Source of the DNA: Variovorax paradoxus
GTDB taxonomy: Bacteria; Pseudomonadota; Gammaproteobacteria; Burkholderiales; Burkholderiaceae_C
Assembly: GCF_022009635.1 (NCBI RefSeq)
Contig: NZ_CP091716.1
Span: 1-64,000, forward strand
Direction of reading: 5' to 3'
DNA length: 64,000 nt
Shown: positions 1 through 9,493 of the stretch, piece after piece
Position numbering within the stretch: the stretch's first letter is position 1
How the letters are laid out: every line of letters begins with the position of its first letter
The notes under the pieces: generated by a model
Told to the model about the DNA's origin: nothing
Databases searched by the model: none
Seen by the model: only the letters and a program-made list of their open reading frames with translations
Made by a program: the position numbers and the translations under genes

Positions 1-1
1 G

Positions 2-181
2 CTTGGCGTGGCGTACGTGCCCGGCTTCGCGTTCTTCGCGGACCGATCGCGCCGCAACCTGCTGCGCCTGTCTTTCGTGACCGCGCCGCCCGCCCAGATC
101 GATCGGGGCATCGAATTGCTGGCGCAGGCGCTGAACACGGCACTCGACCAGCCGACAACAAGAAAAGGAGACCACCCATGA
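2..181 (+). CDS. PLP-dependent aminotransferase, C-terminal end (partial)
   Basis: Reading frame 2 is open from the window edge to the TGA at 179-181 and gives 59 residues. The residues GVAYVPG, a following FF, and LRLSFV resemble the C-terminus of class I/II fold-type I aminotransferases of the 2-aminoadipate/aromatic transaminase kind (LysN or MocR-like catalytic domain). The catalytic lysine lies upstream of the window. Its stop overlaps the start of the next gene in an ATGA arrangement, so the two are probably cotranscribed. The substrate cannot be deduced from this fragment. Confidence 0.6.
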   Translation, partial: LGVAYVPGFAFFADRSRRNLLRLSFVTAPPAQIDRGIELLAQALNTALDQPTTRKGDHP

Positions 182-1142
182 TGAAACGCCGCCACTTCTC
201 CATGTCGCTCGCGCTCGCGGCGCGCGACCTCGCCCGTGCCTTCCGTGTGGGCGCAGGACACCACACGCACATCCTGGTGGGCTTTCCGCCCGGGGGCGGC
301 GTGGACGCGGTGGCGCGCCTGCTGGCGGACAAGCTGCGGGTTTCGCTGAACACCAATGTGCTGGTGGACAACCGGCCCGGCGCGGCCGGGCGCATTGCGC
401 TGAGCGAGCTGAAGCGTTCGCGGCCCGACGGGCGCACGCTGGCCATCGCGCCGGGCGGCGCGCTGACCATCCTGCCGTGGCTCTACCCGGCCAGCCTGGG
501 CTACGACCCGGTCAAGGACTTCACGCCGGTCTCGCGCCTGACCACGCTGGACCTTGCCATGTCCGTCGGGCCGGCCGTGCCGCCTGGCGACGTGAAGGCG
601 ATGTTCGCGTGGATGAAGGCCAACCCCGCGAAGGCCTCCTATGCAACGTCCGGCGCGGGCTCGGTGCCGCATTTCGCGGGGCTGGTGATCGCGCAGGCGA
701 CCGGCGTTCCGCTGCTCCATGTGCCCTACCGGGGCGCGCGGCCATCCAGGACCTGATTGGCGGACAGGTGCCGCTGATGATCGACAGCCCGGCCGAAGTG
801 GTGGAGATGCACCGCAACGGCAAGCTGCGCGTTCTGGCCGTGACCGGCGCCCAGCGCACGCCCGCCCTGCCCGACGTGCCGACGCTGCGCGAATCGGGCA
901 TCGATGTGGTGGTCGACAACTTCTTCGGCCTCTATGGGCCCGCGAACATGCCGGCCGCCGCCACCGAGCGCATCGACAAGGCCGTGGCGCAGGCGCTCGC
1001 ATCGCAGGACGTGCGCGACAAGCTCCTGAACCTCGCGATGGTGGCCGACCACGGCAGCCCGCAGTTGCTCGCGAGCACGCAAGCCTCCCAGTACAAGCGC
1101 TGGGAAGACCCCATCAAACGCTCCGGCTTCAAGGCCGAATGA
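178..1142 (+). CDS. Bug/TctC-family periplasmic solute-binding protein (frameshifted as read)
   Basis: Tripartite tricarboxylate transporter substrate-binding proteins (Bug family) bind carboxylates in the periplasm. The first frame holds an N-terminal MKRRHF signal start, the ILVGFPPGGGVDAVAR ligand-loop signature and VDNRPGAAGRI. Near 736-745 the match moves to another frame with AAIQDLIGGQVPLM, LAVTGAQRTPALPDVPTL and a normal C-terminus ending at 1142. The signal-peptide region also holds a local out-and-back frame change: the expected VWAQD cleavage region is in another frame at about 240-275. Joined length is about 320 residues, normal for the family. The ATGA overlap with the upstream aminotransferase and the 19-base gap to the next gene suggest an operon. 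The ligand is unknown. The breaks are more likely sequence errors than decay. Confidence 0.8.
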
Positions 1143-1161
1143 AGAGACAACGCACCACACC

Positions 1162-2070
1162 ATGACAGACATCAGCACAACCACCGGCACGCCCGCTCCT
1201 CTCAGGGTCAATCCCCCGCCGCACCCGAACCCCAGCCGGCCCGCCTACCGGCTGCCGCCCGGCGCCTGCGACGCGCACTGCCACGTGTTCGGGCCCGGTG
1301 CGCGCTTTGCGTACTCGCCCAAACGCACCTACGAACCGACGGACGCGCCGGCGGCGGTGCGCGCGCTGCATGCGCTGCTCGGCATCGAGCGCGTGGTGCT
1401 GGTGCAGGCCAGCATCCACGGCCACGACAACAGCGCGATGCTGGACGCCATCGCACAGTCGCCCGACACCTACCGCGGCGTCGCGATGGTGCCCGCATCC
1501 ATTGCCGACGCCGAGCTGCGAGCCCTGCACGAGGGCGGCGTGCGTTCGCTGCGCTTCAACTTCGTGCGGCGGCTGGGCGGCGCGCCCGATCTCGACGCCA
1601 TCCGCAGCCTGGCCCATCGCGTGAAGACGCTGGGCTGGCACCTGGTGCTGCACTTCGACCCGCAGGACCTGCCGGTGTACCGCCAGTTCCTCGACGAGCT
1701 GCCGCTGCCCTACGTGATCGATCACATGGGCCGCGTGCTCGCCGAAAGCGGCCCGCGGCAAGAGCCTTTCGACGCGCTGCTCGAACTCATGAAGGACGAA
1801 CGCTGCTGGGTCAAGGTGAGCGGCGCGGAGCGTACCTCGCACCTGCTGTCGGGACCGGGCCTGCCTTTCGAGGACGCCGTGCCCTGCGCGCCGGCTGATC
1901 CAGGCGGCCCCGACCGCGTGCTCTGGGGCACCGACTGGCCGCACCCCAGCGTGCGCGAGATGCCCGACGACGGCAAGCTGGTCGACCTGCTGCCGCTTTT
2001 TTCAGACGATCCCGCCGTGCTCCACAAGCTGCTGGTGGACAACCCCACGCGCCTTTACTGGCAAGACTGA
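1162..2070 (+). CDS. Amidohydrolase-2 family hydrolase, 2-pyrone-4,6-dicarboxylate lactonase-like
   Basis: The 302-residue protein has the CDAHCHVFGP metal-binding start of the amidohydrolase-2 (LigI/COG3618) group. It then shows VLVQASIHG, GVRSLRFNF, YVIDHMGR and the terminal WGTDWPHP with its conserved aspartate. LigI hydrolyses the lactone 2-pyrone-4,6-dicarboxylate in protocatechuate 4,5-cleavage; relatives act on other lactones. The stretch just before RVLWGTDWPHP (about 1,868-1,910) reads oddly in this frame, while an adjacent frame gives ARRLIQAA. This suggests two compensating indels. Its neighbours are a Bug binding protein and small oxidoreductase-type genes, so a role in catabolism of an imported carboxylate is likely. 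The exact substrate is inference. Confidence 0.75.
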   Translation: MTDISTTTGTPAPLRVNPPPHPNPSRPAYRLPPGACDAHCHVFGPGARFAYSPKRTYEPTDAPAAVRALHALLGIERVVLVQASIHGHDNSAMLDAIAQSPDTYRGVAMVPASIADAELRALHEGGVRSLRFNFVRRLGGAPDLDAIRSLAHRVKTLGWHLVLHFDPQDLPVYRQFLDELPLPYVIDHMGRVLAESGPRQEPFDALLELMKDERCWVKVSGAERTSHLLSGPGLPFEDAVPCAPADPGGPDRVLWGTDWPHPSVREMPDDGKLVDLLPLFSDDPAVLHKLLVDNPTRLYWQD

Positions 2071-2089
2071 AACGGCACGAAAGCCACGC

Positions 2090-2526
2090 ATGAACCACAT
2101 CGAAAAACTCGCGATTCGCCAGGCGCTCGAGGCACTGGCCGTCGACTACTGGTACGAGGTCGACTTCAATTGGGGCCAGGACGCCCACGCCTACTACACC
2201 GAGGACGCGGTATTCACCACCAGCCAGAAGTCGCGCACCGGCCGCGCCGCCATTGCCGACTTCTACAACGCGCGGCAGGCGCGGCGCGCGCGTCGCTGCA
2301 CGTGGTGCAGAACTTCCGCGTGGTGCCGGTGTCGCCGCAGCGCGTGGACTGCAACTACGTGATGAGCCTCTACGCTGCCGACGGCGAAGGCGTGCTGCCC
2401 TCCCGGCCCGCGATCATGATCGCCGACGTGCGCGAGACGGTCGTGCGCCAGCCCGACGGGGCCTGGCTCTACGCGCTGCGCACGCTGCGTCCGCTGTTCC
2501 GGGACGACACGCCGACCACGGGCTGA
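2090..2526 (+). CDS. SnoaL-like (NTF2-fold) protein (frameshifted as read)
   Basis: The N-terminal part (from 2090) reads IEKLAIRQALEALAVDYWYEVD followed by AYYTEDAVF, typical of the SnoaL/NTF2 alpha-beta barrel fold. Near 2,280-2,290 the match changes frame and continues with LHVVQNFRV, CNYVMSLYAADGEG and a C-terminus ending at 2526. Joined length is about 145 residues, as expected. Such proteins act as small cyclases, isomerases or dehydratases, or as accessory subunits in aromatic catabolism; the reaction here is unknown. It sits between the lactonase-like hydrolase and the flavin reductase with short gaps, in the same presumed operon. Confidence 0.65.
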
Positions 2527-2550
2527 AGCGCTCGAACGAAAGAAGTCCCC

Positions 2551-3177
2551 ATGCTCTTCATCGACCCCGAAAACGCACCCGGTTTCAAGCGCACCCTGTT
2601 CAACGCCATCGTGGCGCCCCGGCCCATCGGCTGGATCAGCACGATGAGCCCCGAAGGCCAGGTCAACCTGGCGCCGTTCTCTCACTTCAACCTGGTTTCC
2701 ACGGCGCCGCCGGTGGTGATGTTCTCCTGCAACGCGCCCGCCGACCGGCACGAGAAGGACACCATCACGAACGTGCGCGCGACCGGCGAGTTCGTCACCA
2801 ACCTCGTGACCTGGGAGCTGCGCGACCTCATGAACATCAGCTCGCTCGACGCGCCCTACGGCACCGACGAGTTCGAACTCGCCGGCCTGGAGAAGGCGCA
2901 AAGCCAGAAGGTGCGACCGCCGCGCGTGGCGCGCTCGCCGGCGAGCATGGAATGCAAGCTGCTGCGCATCGTCGAGATCGAGCCGCAGGGGCCGGGCGAC
3001 ACGGTCAGCAACGTGGTGTTCGGCCGGGTGGTCGGTATCCACCTGGACCCGGCCTTCGTCGAGCCGAACGGCCGTTTCGACGTGGCGCGCACCCTGCTCA
3101 CGCGGCTGGGCGGCAACCAGTACGCGTCGGTCGGCCCGCTGGTCGAACTCTCGCGGCCGAGCCCGCGGCGCGACTGA
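2551..3177 (+). CDS. Flavin reductase-like FMN-binding protein
   Basis: This is an intact 208-residue protein of the DIM6/NTAB flavin-reductase-like family. The N-terminal FNAIVAPRPIGWISTMSPEG and the following VNLAPFSHFNLVS form the FMN-binding split-barrel signature. VVFGRVVGIHLD lies near the C-terminus. Family members reduce or bind FMN and often supply reduced flavin to a monooxygenase. No partner oxygenase is present in the window, so it may act with one encoded elsewhere. It lies 24 bases after the SnoaL-like gene and 37 bases before the cupin gene, consistent with cotranscription. Confidence 0.8.
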   Translation: MLFIDPENAPGFKRTLFNAIVAPRPIGWISTMSPEGQVNLAPFSHFNLVSTAPPVVMFSCNAPADRHEKDTITNVRATGEFVTNLVTWELRDLMNISSLDAPYGTDEFELAGLEKAQSQKVRPPRVARSPASMECKLLRIVEIEPQGPGDTVSNVVFGRVVGIHLDPAFVEPNGRFDVARTLLTRLGGNQYASVGPLVELSRPSPRRD

Positions 3178-3214
3178 CGGCACGCACCGCAATCAAGTCA
3201 ATGAAAGGAACACG

Positions 3215-4045
3215 ATGACGAACACCACACCCGAAACCGGCGTACGCCGCGCCTCGGTCCACGAGCTTGCGCCGGGTTCGGTCGCGCGCGGACAGAACTT
3301 CTGGGTCCAATGGATCGAGGGCGCGGCCCCGGTCGAAGCCACCAGCCTGAACGAGATGCTGCTGCTGCTGCCCGACGGCGGCGCCACCGTGCACGCCGGT
3401 GCCGAGGTGCGCGAAGTGCCGGGGCGCAGCGTCTGCGTGCTGCCGGCCGGCGCCGTCACGGTGCGCCTCGCGGGTACGGGCCAGGGCACGGACCGCGCCG
3501 CGCTGGTCGCGTCTTCGCGGCCCGACCTGGCGCCCGGCGTGGCGCGCAACCAGACCGACTACGCCGTGCCCGACGCCCGGGTGCGTCCGGTCGGCGACGA
3601 CTACCGCCGCGCATCCGCCGGTGCGATCCGCGTCATGGAAGTCGACGCGATCCAGCCCCCGGCCGACAAGCCCCGGCTCAAGATGTTCCAGACCGATACG
3701 CTGAGCATCAACTGGGTCGAATACCAGGAGGCGCGCGACCGCACCCAACTGAGCCCGCACAACCACGCCGACTTCGAGCAGGGCTCGCTGGCGATGGCGG
3801 GCGACTTCGTGCACCACCTGCGCGTCAACTGGGGCGGCAACGCCGACCAGTGGCGCGACGACGAGCACCTGCACGCGCCTTCGCCCTCGATGATCACGGT
3901 GCCGGTGCTGCTGGTGCACACCACCGAAGGCGTGGGCCCGGGCCGCCATCTGCTGATCGACGTGTTCTCGCCGCCGCGGCACGACTTCATCGACAAGGGC
4001 TGGGTGGCCAACGCAGGCGACTACGAGCGCCGCAAGGCCGGCTGA
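3215..4045 (+). CDS. Cupin-domain protein
   Basis: The 276-residue protein appears to have two beta-barrel halves. The C-terminal half carries PHNHADFEQGSLAM and, later, DEHLHAP, which supply histidine and glutamate ligands like the cupin metal site (HxH…E…H). The N-terminal half, with MLLLLPDGG and SVCVLPAGAVTVRLAG, resembles a degenerate cupin without an obvious metal triad. The enzymatic activity, if any, cannot be assigned; bicupins in catabolic clusters are often dioxygenases, isomerases or sensors. A GGAA-type ribosome site precedes the ATG. It is the last structural gene before the IclR regulator. Confidence 0.65.
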   Translation: MTNTTPETGVRRASVHELAPGSVARGQNFWVQWIEGAAPVEATSLNEMLLLLPDGGATVHAGAEVREVPGRSVCVLPAGAVTVRLAGTGQGTDRAALVASSRPDLAPGVARNQTDYAVPDARVRPVGDDYRRASAGAIRVMEVDAIQPPADKPRLKMFQTDTLSINWVEYQEARDRTQLSPHNHADFEQGSLAMAGDFVHHLRVNWGGNADQWRDDEHLHAPSPSMITVPVLLVHTTEGVGPGRHLLIDVFSPPRHDFIDKGWVANAGDYERRKAG

Positions 4046-4078
4046 AGCACGACAGGCGCGGCCTACACTGCGCCCTCC

Positions 4079-4838
4079 ATGCCATCCTTCACTCCCATCC
4101 GTGCCGTCGAGCGCGCCATCGACGTACTGGCCGCGCTCAACCGTTCCCCGTCTGCACGCTCGACACGCTGCACCGCCAGACGGCATTCCCGCCCCCTGAT
4201 CCGGCTGCTCGAAACGCTGGAGGGCAAGGGGCTGGTCACACGGGCACCGCAGTACGGGGCCTACAGCCTCACATCGGGCGTGCGGCAGCTGTCGTCGGGC
4301 TACCACGGCGAGCCGCGACTGGTGGAGGCCTCGATGCGCCCCATGGACGAGCTGACGCGCAAACTCAAATGGCCCATTGCGCTGGCGGTGCCCGATTACG
4401 ACGCGGTCGTGATCCGCTACAGCACGATTCCCAGCTCGCCGCTGTCGTTGCTGCACTCCAGCATCAACATGCGCCTGAGCTTCATGACGCGCGCGCTCGG
4501 CCGGGTCTACCTCGCGGCCTGCACGGCGCAGGAGTGCCGCGCGCTGCTCGACATCCTCAGGGTTTCGGACGATCCGGAAAATGCGCCGGCGGCCCAGCCG
4601 CGCACCGTGCAGGCGATGCTGCGGCAGATCCGCCAGCAGGGCTATGCGTTGCGCGCCCGATGTCAGGCCGGTCTCGAACACGCTGGCCGTGCCCATCTTC
4701 GAAGGACGCAGGGTCGTGGCCAGCGCCGGGCTCACATGGATCACCTCCGCCATCAGCGAAGAGCAGGCGGTGAAGAAATTCCTGCCGCCGATGCAGGAGA
4801 TGGCCCTGCGCATCAGGGAGCGGCTCAGCGCGCTCTAG
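4079..4838 (+). CDS. IclR-family transcriptional regulator (frameshifted as read)
   Basis: The N-terminus RAVERAIDVLAALNRS followed by LIRLLETLEGKGLV is the winged helix-turn-helix of IclR regulators. Between about 4,145 and 4,195 the helix residues CTLDTLHRQTAF lie in a different frame, an out-and-back change. The effector-binding part (LKWPIALAVPD, MTRALGRVYLAA) runs to about 4,665. The C-terminus then continues in another frame with NTLAVPIFEGRRVVASAGLT and ends at 4838. Repaired length is about 253 residues, normal for the family. It probably controls the preceding cluster and perhaps the convergent aldolase operon, whose last gene overlaps its 3' end by 14 bases. Confidence 0.75.
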
Positions 4839-5571
4839 ATGTCCTGGGCGGTCCGGCAAAGGCCTGCACCGCCTGCCGCAGCAAGGTCTGGTCGGACGAA
4901 ACGACGAACCAGTTGGCGCCCTCGGCCATGAATTGCTCGCGCTCGGGCGTGCCGCCCACGTGCATGCCCGCGAGCTTGCCGGCTCGCGTGGCCGCCTGCA
5001 GCGCCACGCGGGTGGCCTGCAGCACCTCCGGCGCGCGATCGTCCAGCCCCATCGACAACGCCAGGTCGGCGCGGCCCACGAACAGGCCCGCCACGCCCGG
5101 CACGTCGGCAATCGCCTGCGCTTCCTCGACGGCCTGCGCGCTCTCGATCTGGCAGACGATCTGCGCCTGGTCGCCCAGCTGCAGCGCCTGCGCCATGCCC
5201 AGGCTCGCGTAGCCCGCAAAACGCGGGCCGCCCGAGTAGCCGCGGCGGCCGCCGCGGTAGCGCGCCATGGCCACCACCTCGCGGGCTTGTTCGGCGGTGT
5301 CCACGTGCGGCACCAGCAGCCCGGCCGCGCCGATGTCGAGGCAGGAAAGAATCACCGCCGGATTGATCTCCGGGATGCGGATGAACACCGGTATCCCAGC
5401 GGCGCGCCCGCCCATCACCATCAGGTCGAGCAGCGCGCGATCGAAGGGCGCGTGCTCGGCGTCGACCACGACGAAGTCCAGGCCGGTGGTACCGAGCACT
5501 TCGACGGTTTGCGGCGAACCGGTCTTGACGAAGGTGCCGAGTTGCGCTTCGGCCGTGCTGCTGTCTTTCAT
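4825..5571 (-). CDS. HpcH/HpaI-family aldolase
   Basis: Taking the ATG at 5571 gives a protein of 248 residues. It contains GTFVKTGSPQTVEVLGTTG, FVVVDAEHAPFD, VFIRIPEINPAVI and GLLVPHVDTAEQA, then QIVCQIESAQAVEE and GLFVGRADLALSMG. These are the class II, metal-dependent pyruvate aldolase signatures (2-keto-3-deoxy-sugar acid or 4-hydroxy-2-oxoheptanedioate type). Such enzymes split 4-hydroxy-2-oxo acids to pyruvate plus an aldehyde or oxo acid. It is the last gene of a four-gene reverse operon with a Bug protein and a tartrate dehydratase-like pair, so it probably cleaves the product of that hydratase. The substrate is inferred, not shown. Confidence 0.85.
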   Translation of the reverse strand: MKDSSTAEAQLGTFVKTGSPQTVEVLGTTGLDFVVVDAEHAPFDRALLDLMVMGGRAAGIPVFIRIPEINPAVILSCLDIGAAGLLVPHVDTAEQAREVVAMARYRGGRRGYSGGPRFAGYASLGMAQALQLGDQAQIVCQIESAQAVEEAQAIADVPGVAGLFVGRADLALSMGLDDRAPEVLQATRVALQAATRAGKLAGMHVGGTPEREQFMAEGANWFVVSSDQTLLRQAVQAFAGPPRTSRAR

Positions 5572-5591
5572 GGGCGTATGCCTGCCTTTCT

Positions 5592-6595
5592 TCAGTCGAG
5601 CTTGATCTGCGCGGTCTTGATCACGCGCTGCCACTTCTGGCCGTCGGCCTCGATGCGCTGGCGCAGCAGTGCCGGCGCACCGCTTGCCACCACGCCGCCG
5701 TATTGCTGCAGCTTGCTCTTGCCCTGCGGGGATTCGAGCAGGCGGTTGATCTCGGCGTTGAGTCGCTGCACCATGGGTGCCGGCATGCCTGCCGGCCCGA
5801 CCATCGCGAACCACACCGTCGCCGTCTGGTCGATGCCCTGCTCCTTGGCGGTCGGCACATCGGGCAGGCCGGGAAAGCGCGTGCCCGATGTCACCGCCAG
5901 CCCGCGCAGCTTGCCTGCCTGGATGTTCGGAATGAAGGTGGAGACGGGCGCCGAGATGGCCTGCACCACGCCGCCCAGCAGGTCCGTGAGCGCGGGGGTG
6001 TCGCCGCGATAAGGCACGTCCTGCAGGCGCACGCCGACTGTCTGCGACAGGTCGGCCAGCGCCAGGTGGCCGATGGTGCCGTTGCCGGGCGTGGCGACGG
6101 AGAACGCGGAAGGTTTGGCCTTCGCCGCCTCCACGAACTCCTTGAGGTTGCGCACCTTCAGCTGCTCGGGGTTGCTGACGAAGACCATCGGGATCTCGCA
6201 GACCAGCGCAATCGGTGTCAGGTCCTTGTCGCCGTCGAAGGGCATCGACTTGTAGAGGAACTTGTTGTTCACCAGCGGGCCCGAGGTGACCAGGCCGATG
6301 GTGTAACCGTCGGGTGCGGCCTTCGCCACGGCGTCGGTGCCGATGTTGCCGGCCGCGCCGGCCCGGTTGTCGACCACGACGGGGGCGCCCAGGCGCTCGC
6401 CCAGGCCCTGCGCGAGATAGCGCGCCACCATGTCGGTGCTGCCGCCAGCCGGGAAGGGCACGACCATGCGGATCGGGCGGTTCGGCCACCCGCTGTTCGA
6501 GGCCCATGCAGCCATCGGCGAGAGCTCGCGGCCACGCCTGCGCCAACTGCACCGATGGCGCCCAGGCTCGCGCCGAGCCAATGTCTCCTGTTCAT
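5592..6595 (-). CDS. Bug/TctC-family periplasmic solute-binding protein (N-terminal frameshift as read)
   Basis: Most of the protein is intact: PIRMVVPFPAGGSTDMVARYL, VVVDNRAGAAGNIGTDAVAKA, SVATPGNGTIGHLA, VPYRGDTPALTDLLGG and GLPDVPTAKEQG are classic Bug-family blocks. The signal peptide (MNRRHWLGASLGAIGAVGAG) is in another frame and starts at 6595, preceded by an AGGAG ribosome site. The frames must join between about 6,500 and 6,560. Repaired length is about 330 residues. It lies 20 bases upstream of the aldolase gene and 22 bases downstream of the dehydratase beta subunit gene. It probably binds the hydroxy-dicarboxylate the operon degrades; that is inference from context. Confidence 0.8.
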
Positions 6596-6617
6596 TCTTG
6601 AAGTCTCCTGAGGTTTT

Positions 6618-7234
6618 CTAAAGGGATGCCTTGCGGGCGGTTTCCAGTCGCTGCAGCAATTGCGGCATGCGGGCCTGCGCCTGATCGCGCAGCTGGTCGT
6701 AGAGGCTGTTGCCGTGGGCATCGATCGCCACCGTGGCGGGGCCGAGCGCGGCCACGTTCAGGGTCAGCAGGCGGAACTGCGAGATGTATTCGTTCCAATG
6801 GGACGACACCACGCGGCGCAGCAGCGCGAGAGCAGCGGCGCTCCGCCGCCGAGAAAGGACAGGTAGACGCAGCCGGTGTCGCGCAGCGCCTGCACGCAGG
6901 CCGCGTCGAGCCCGCCCTTGCCGCCGGTCAGCCGCAGATCGAGGCCGCGCACCAGCGGCGGCATCCAGGCGTTGTAGCGCGTGCTGGTGCTCGGGTTCAT
7001 GTAGAGCGGCACGGGGCCGTCGGCGGTCTCGCGCACGAAGGTGCTCAGGTGGAAGAAGGCGCCGCCGCGCAGATCGACCGGCAACGCCTGGCCGTCGGCC
7101 ACGGCCTGCGCCATGCGCTGGTGCGTGGGCAGGCCGATGCTGACGGTGATATCGCCGTCCAGCGTCACCATGTCGCCGACCGCGAGTTCGCGCACCTTCT
7201 CGCGCGAGAGGGGAAGTTCAAGCTTGTGGAGCAT
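6618..7234 (-). CDS. Tartrate dehydratase/class I fumarase beta subunit (frameshifted as read)
   Basis: The protein starts at 7234 with LHKLELPLSREKVRELAVGD and has VTLDGDITVSIGLPTHQRM, then LPVDLRGGAFFHLS and GLDLRLTGGKGGLD. These match the C-terminal (beta) domain of Fe-S class I fumarases and L(+)-tartrate dehydratase. Near 6,835 the match changes frame to SHWNEYISQFRLLTLNV and NSLYDQLRDQAQARM and ends at 6618. Joined length is about 205 residues. It follows the alpha subunit gene after 6 bases. As a pair they would dehydrate a hydroxy-dicarboxylate such as tartrate, malate or a close analogue. Confidence 0.85.
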
Positions 7235-7240
7235 CGCGGC

Positions 7241-8108
7241 CTACCAGTTGAGGTCTTCGACGCGGCCGTCGTTGTAGATGCGCGCTGAGGTGCGGCGGTT
7301 GATCCAGCAGTTGAAGCACACCGCGACCGGTACGAAGCCATGGCTCGCCGCATAGTCGATGTGTACCGCCATTGCGCTGGCATCGCCGCCGGTGCCCATG
7401 GGGCCGAAGCCCATGGCGTTGATGGCGTCCAGCAGGCGCTGCTCCATGGCCGCGAGGATGGGCTCCGGGTTGGTGCGGCCGAAGGCGCAGCACCGACTCC
7501 TTGGCCAGCCGCGCCGCGTAGTCGAAGGTGCCGCCGATGCCCACGCCGACAACGATGGGCAGGCAGGGTTGCGAGCCCGCGCGCAGCACGGTGTCGAGCA
7601 CGAATTTCTCGATCTGCTCGAGCGTCGGGTACACGAAGGCGTCGACGGCCTCCCAACGGCCGGTGCCCATGGCCTTGGGCGCGCAGACGATTTCCATGTA
7701 GTCGGCGTCGTCGATCACATCGAAGCTCAGCAGCGGCATGTCCTTGCGCCAGCTGCGCGCATGCGTGAGCGGGTTGGTCACCATCTTGAGGATCGGCGGG
7801 TCGATGTGCTGCACCAGGTCGGCAAAGCCGCGCACGATGGCCTCGCGCACCGGCCCGTCGAACTGCACGCGCGTGCCGATCTTGATGCTGTAGGTGGGAA
7901 TGCCGACGTCGGTGCACACCAGCTCGTTGCCCTGCTGCGCGGCGTCGGCGCTGTGCAGCATGATCTTGAGCGTGTGCTTGCCGGTGCTGCCGGTCTCGGC
8001 TGTTTCGGCGCGCTGCAGCGCGGCACGCGTGTCGTCGGGAATTTTCTTCAGGGAGCGCTCATAGAGCTGCGCCGTCACTCGTTGAAGAGTGGCACTGTCG
8101 ATGGCCAT
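7241..8108 (-). CDS. Tartrate dehydratase/class I fumarase alpha subunit (frameshifted as read)
   Basis: From the ATG at 8108 the protein has YERSLKKIPDDTRAAL, LVCTDVGIPTYSIKIG and PPILKMVTNPLTHARSWRKD, then QPCLPIVVGVGIGGTFDYAA, all typical of the [4Fe-4S] fumarase/TtdA alpha domain. Near 7,495 the frame changes. The remainder, MEQRLLDAINAMGFGPMGTG and HGFVPVAVCFNCWINRRTS, contains the cysteine expected to ligate the cluster and ends at 7241. Joined length is about 289 residues. It is the first gene of the reverse operon (alpha, beta, Bug protein, aldolase). The 168-base gap to the divergent porin gene should hold the promoters. Confidence 0.85.
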
Positions 8109-8276
8109 GTTTACGTGGGATTCGCTTGTCTCGATGGCCCGTACGATGCGCTGTCGCGAGCAAGTGTTCAAGCGCATTCTTTGAAGTTTTCACCTGTAGA
8201 AAGTCTGAACGTTTCGTTTGCGCCGGTGCCGTCGCCCTCCAACAATGCGCCCCAACTTTCATGGAGGAGACAAGCA

Positions 8277-9493
8277 ATGAGGTTTTTCGCGATGGGACTT
8301 GCAGCCGCCGGCCTGGCCGGTGCGGCGTGCGCCCAATCTTCGGTCACGCTGTTCGGCGTGGTCGATGCGGCATCAGCGGCTATTCGAACAAGTCGACGGA
8401 CCCGAAATCGGCCACGCTGGCCAATCCGTTCTATCGGAACCAGGGCAGCGTCACCGCGAGCCAGCGGGTGCTGTCGAACTCGGGCCTTGCGTCCAGCCGC
8501 GTCGGCTTTCGCGGCGTCGAAGACCTGGGCGGCGGACTGGCCGCGAGCTTCTGGCTCGAATCATCGATCACCAACGACTCGGGGCAGGAAGGCATCCAGA
8601 GCTTCGCGCGCCGCTCGACAGTCAGCCTGTCCGGCAGCTTCGGCGAGATCCGCCTGGGCCGGGATATCAACGCGACCTTCACCAACGACTTCGTGTTCGA
8701 CCCGCTCGGCGTCAATGGCGTGGGCGTCAACCTGCTCTACCGCGCCGGCACCGCGATGAGCAAGATGGGCGTGCCGCAATCGGCGGGCGTGTCCCCGGTG
8801 CTGACCAATGCCTATGCGCGCAGCAGCAACATGGTGTCCTACTTCCTGCCGCCGAACCTCGGGGGCTTCTATGGACAGGTGCAGTACGCCTTCAACGAGA
8901 AGACCCAGACCTCGCCCGGCGTGCTGACGCCCGCCGCGACCGACACGCGTTCGGGCCGCTTCGTCGGCGGACGCTTCGGCTACGACCGGGGGCCGCTGAA
9001 CGTGGCCCTGGCGCTCAGTCGCAACACGCTGCTGAGCGACTACCTCACGGGCACCACGCTGCGACAGGACACCGTCAACCTCGGCGCGGCCTACGACCTG
9101 GGCGTGGCGAAGCTCTTCGGCGAGGTTTCGCGCATCAAGAACCGGACGATCGTCACCGGCCTGGCGGCCAGTACAGCGTCCGACCTCGATCTCTCGGGAT
9201 TGATGTTCGGCGTCAACGTGCCGGTGGGGCCGGGCGTGATCCGGGCGTCTTATGCAAAGGTGCGGTACGACTACCACCGGCCGTTCAACACCACGCCGGA
9301 CCCGAAGGCGCGGCAGCTGGCGTTGAGCTACGTGCACAACCTGTCCAAACGCACCGCCCTGTATGCGAGCGTTGCGCGCATCGACAACAGGAACGGCGCG
9401 GCGCTGTCCGTGGGTGGTCCGAGCTTCGTGTCGGGCGCTCTTGTGCCAAGCCGCTCGACCGGCTACGACTTCGGGCTTCGCCATGCCTTCTGA
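8277..9493 (+). CDS. Gram-negative porin (OmpC-like, beta-proteobacterial type; frameshifted as read)
   Basis: The start at 8277, after a GGAGG ribosome site, gives a signal peptide (MRFFAMGLAAAGLAGAACA) and the mature start QSSVTLFGVVDA. A single G appears missing near 8,370. The other frame then gives SRVGFRGVEDLGGGLAASFW, SVSLSGSFGEIRLGRD and GRFVGGRFGYDRGPLN, and the C-terminal strand ends in phenylalanine (YDFGLRHAF), the outer-membrane assembly signal. Repaired length is about 405 residues, somewhat longer than many porins in this family. It is divergent from the tartrate dehydratase operon and may admit its substrate through the outer membrane. Confidence 0.85.

Noticed and set aside
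521..1211. Long reverse-strand open frames opposite the first Bug-family gene
   Set aside because: They mirror a conserved coding sequence in high-GC DNA, are Arg/Ala/His-rich and have no recognisable domain or ribosome site.
3098..4813. 571-codon reverse frame opposite the cupin and IclR genes
   Set aside because: The forward strand carries recognisable flavin reductase, cupin and IclR sequences here; the reverse frame is low-complexity shadow coding.
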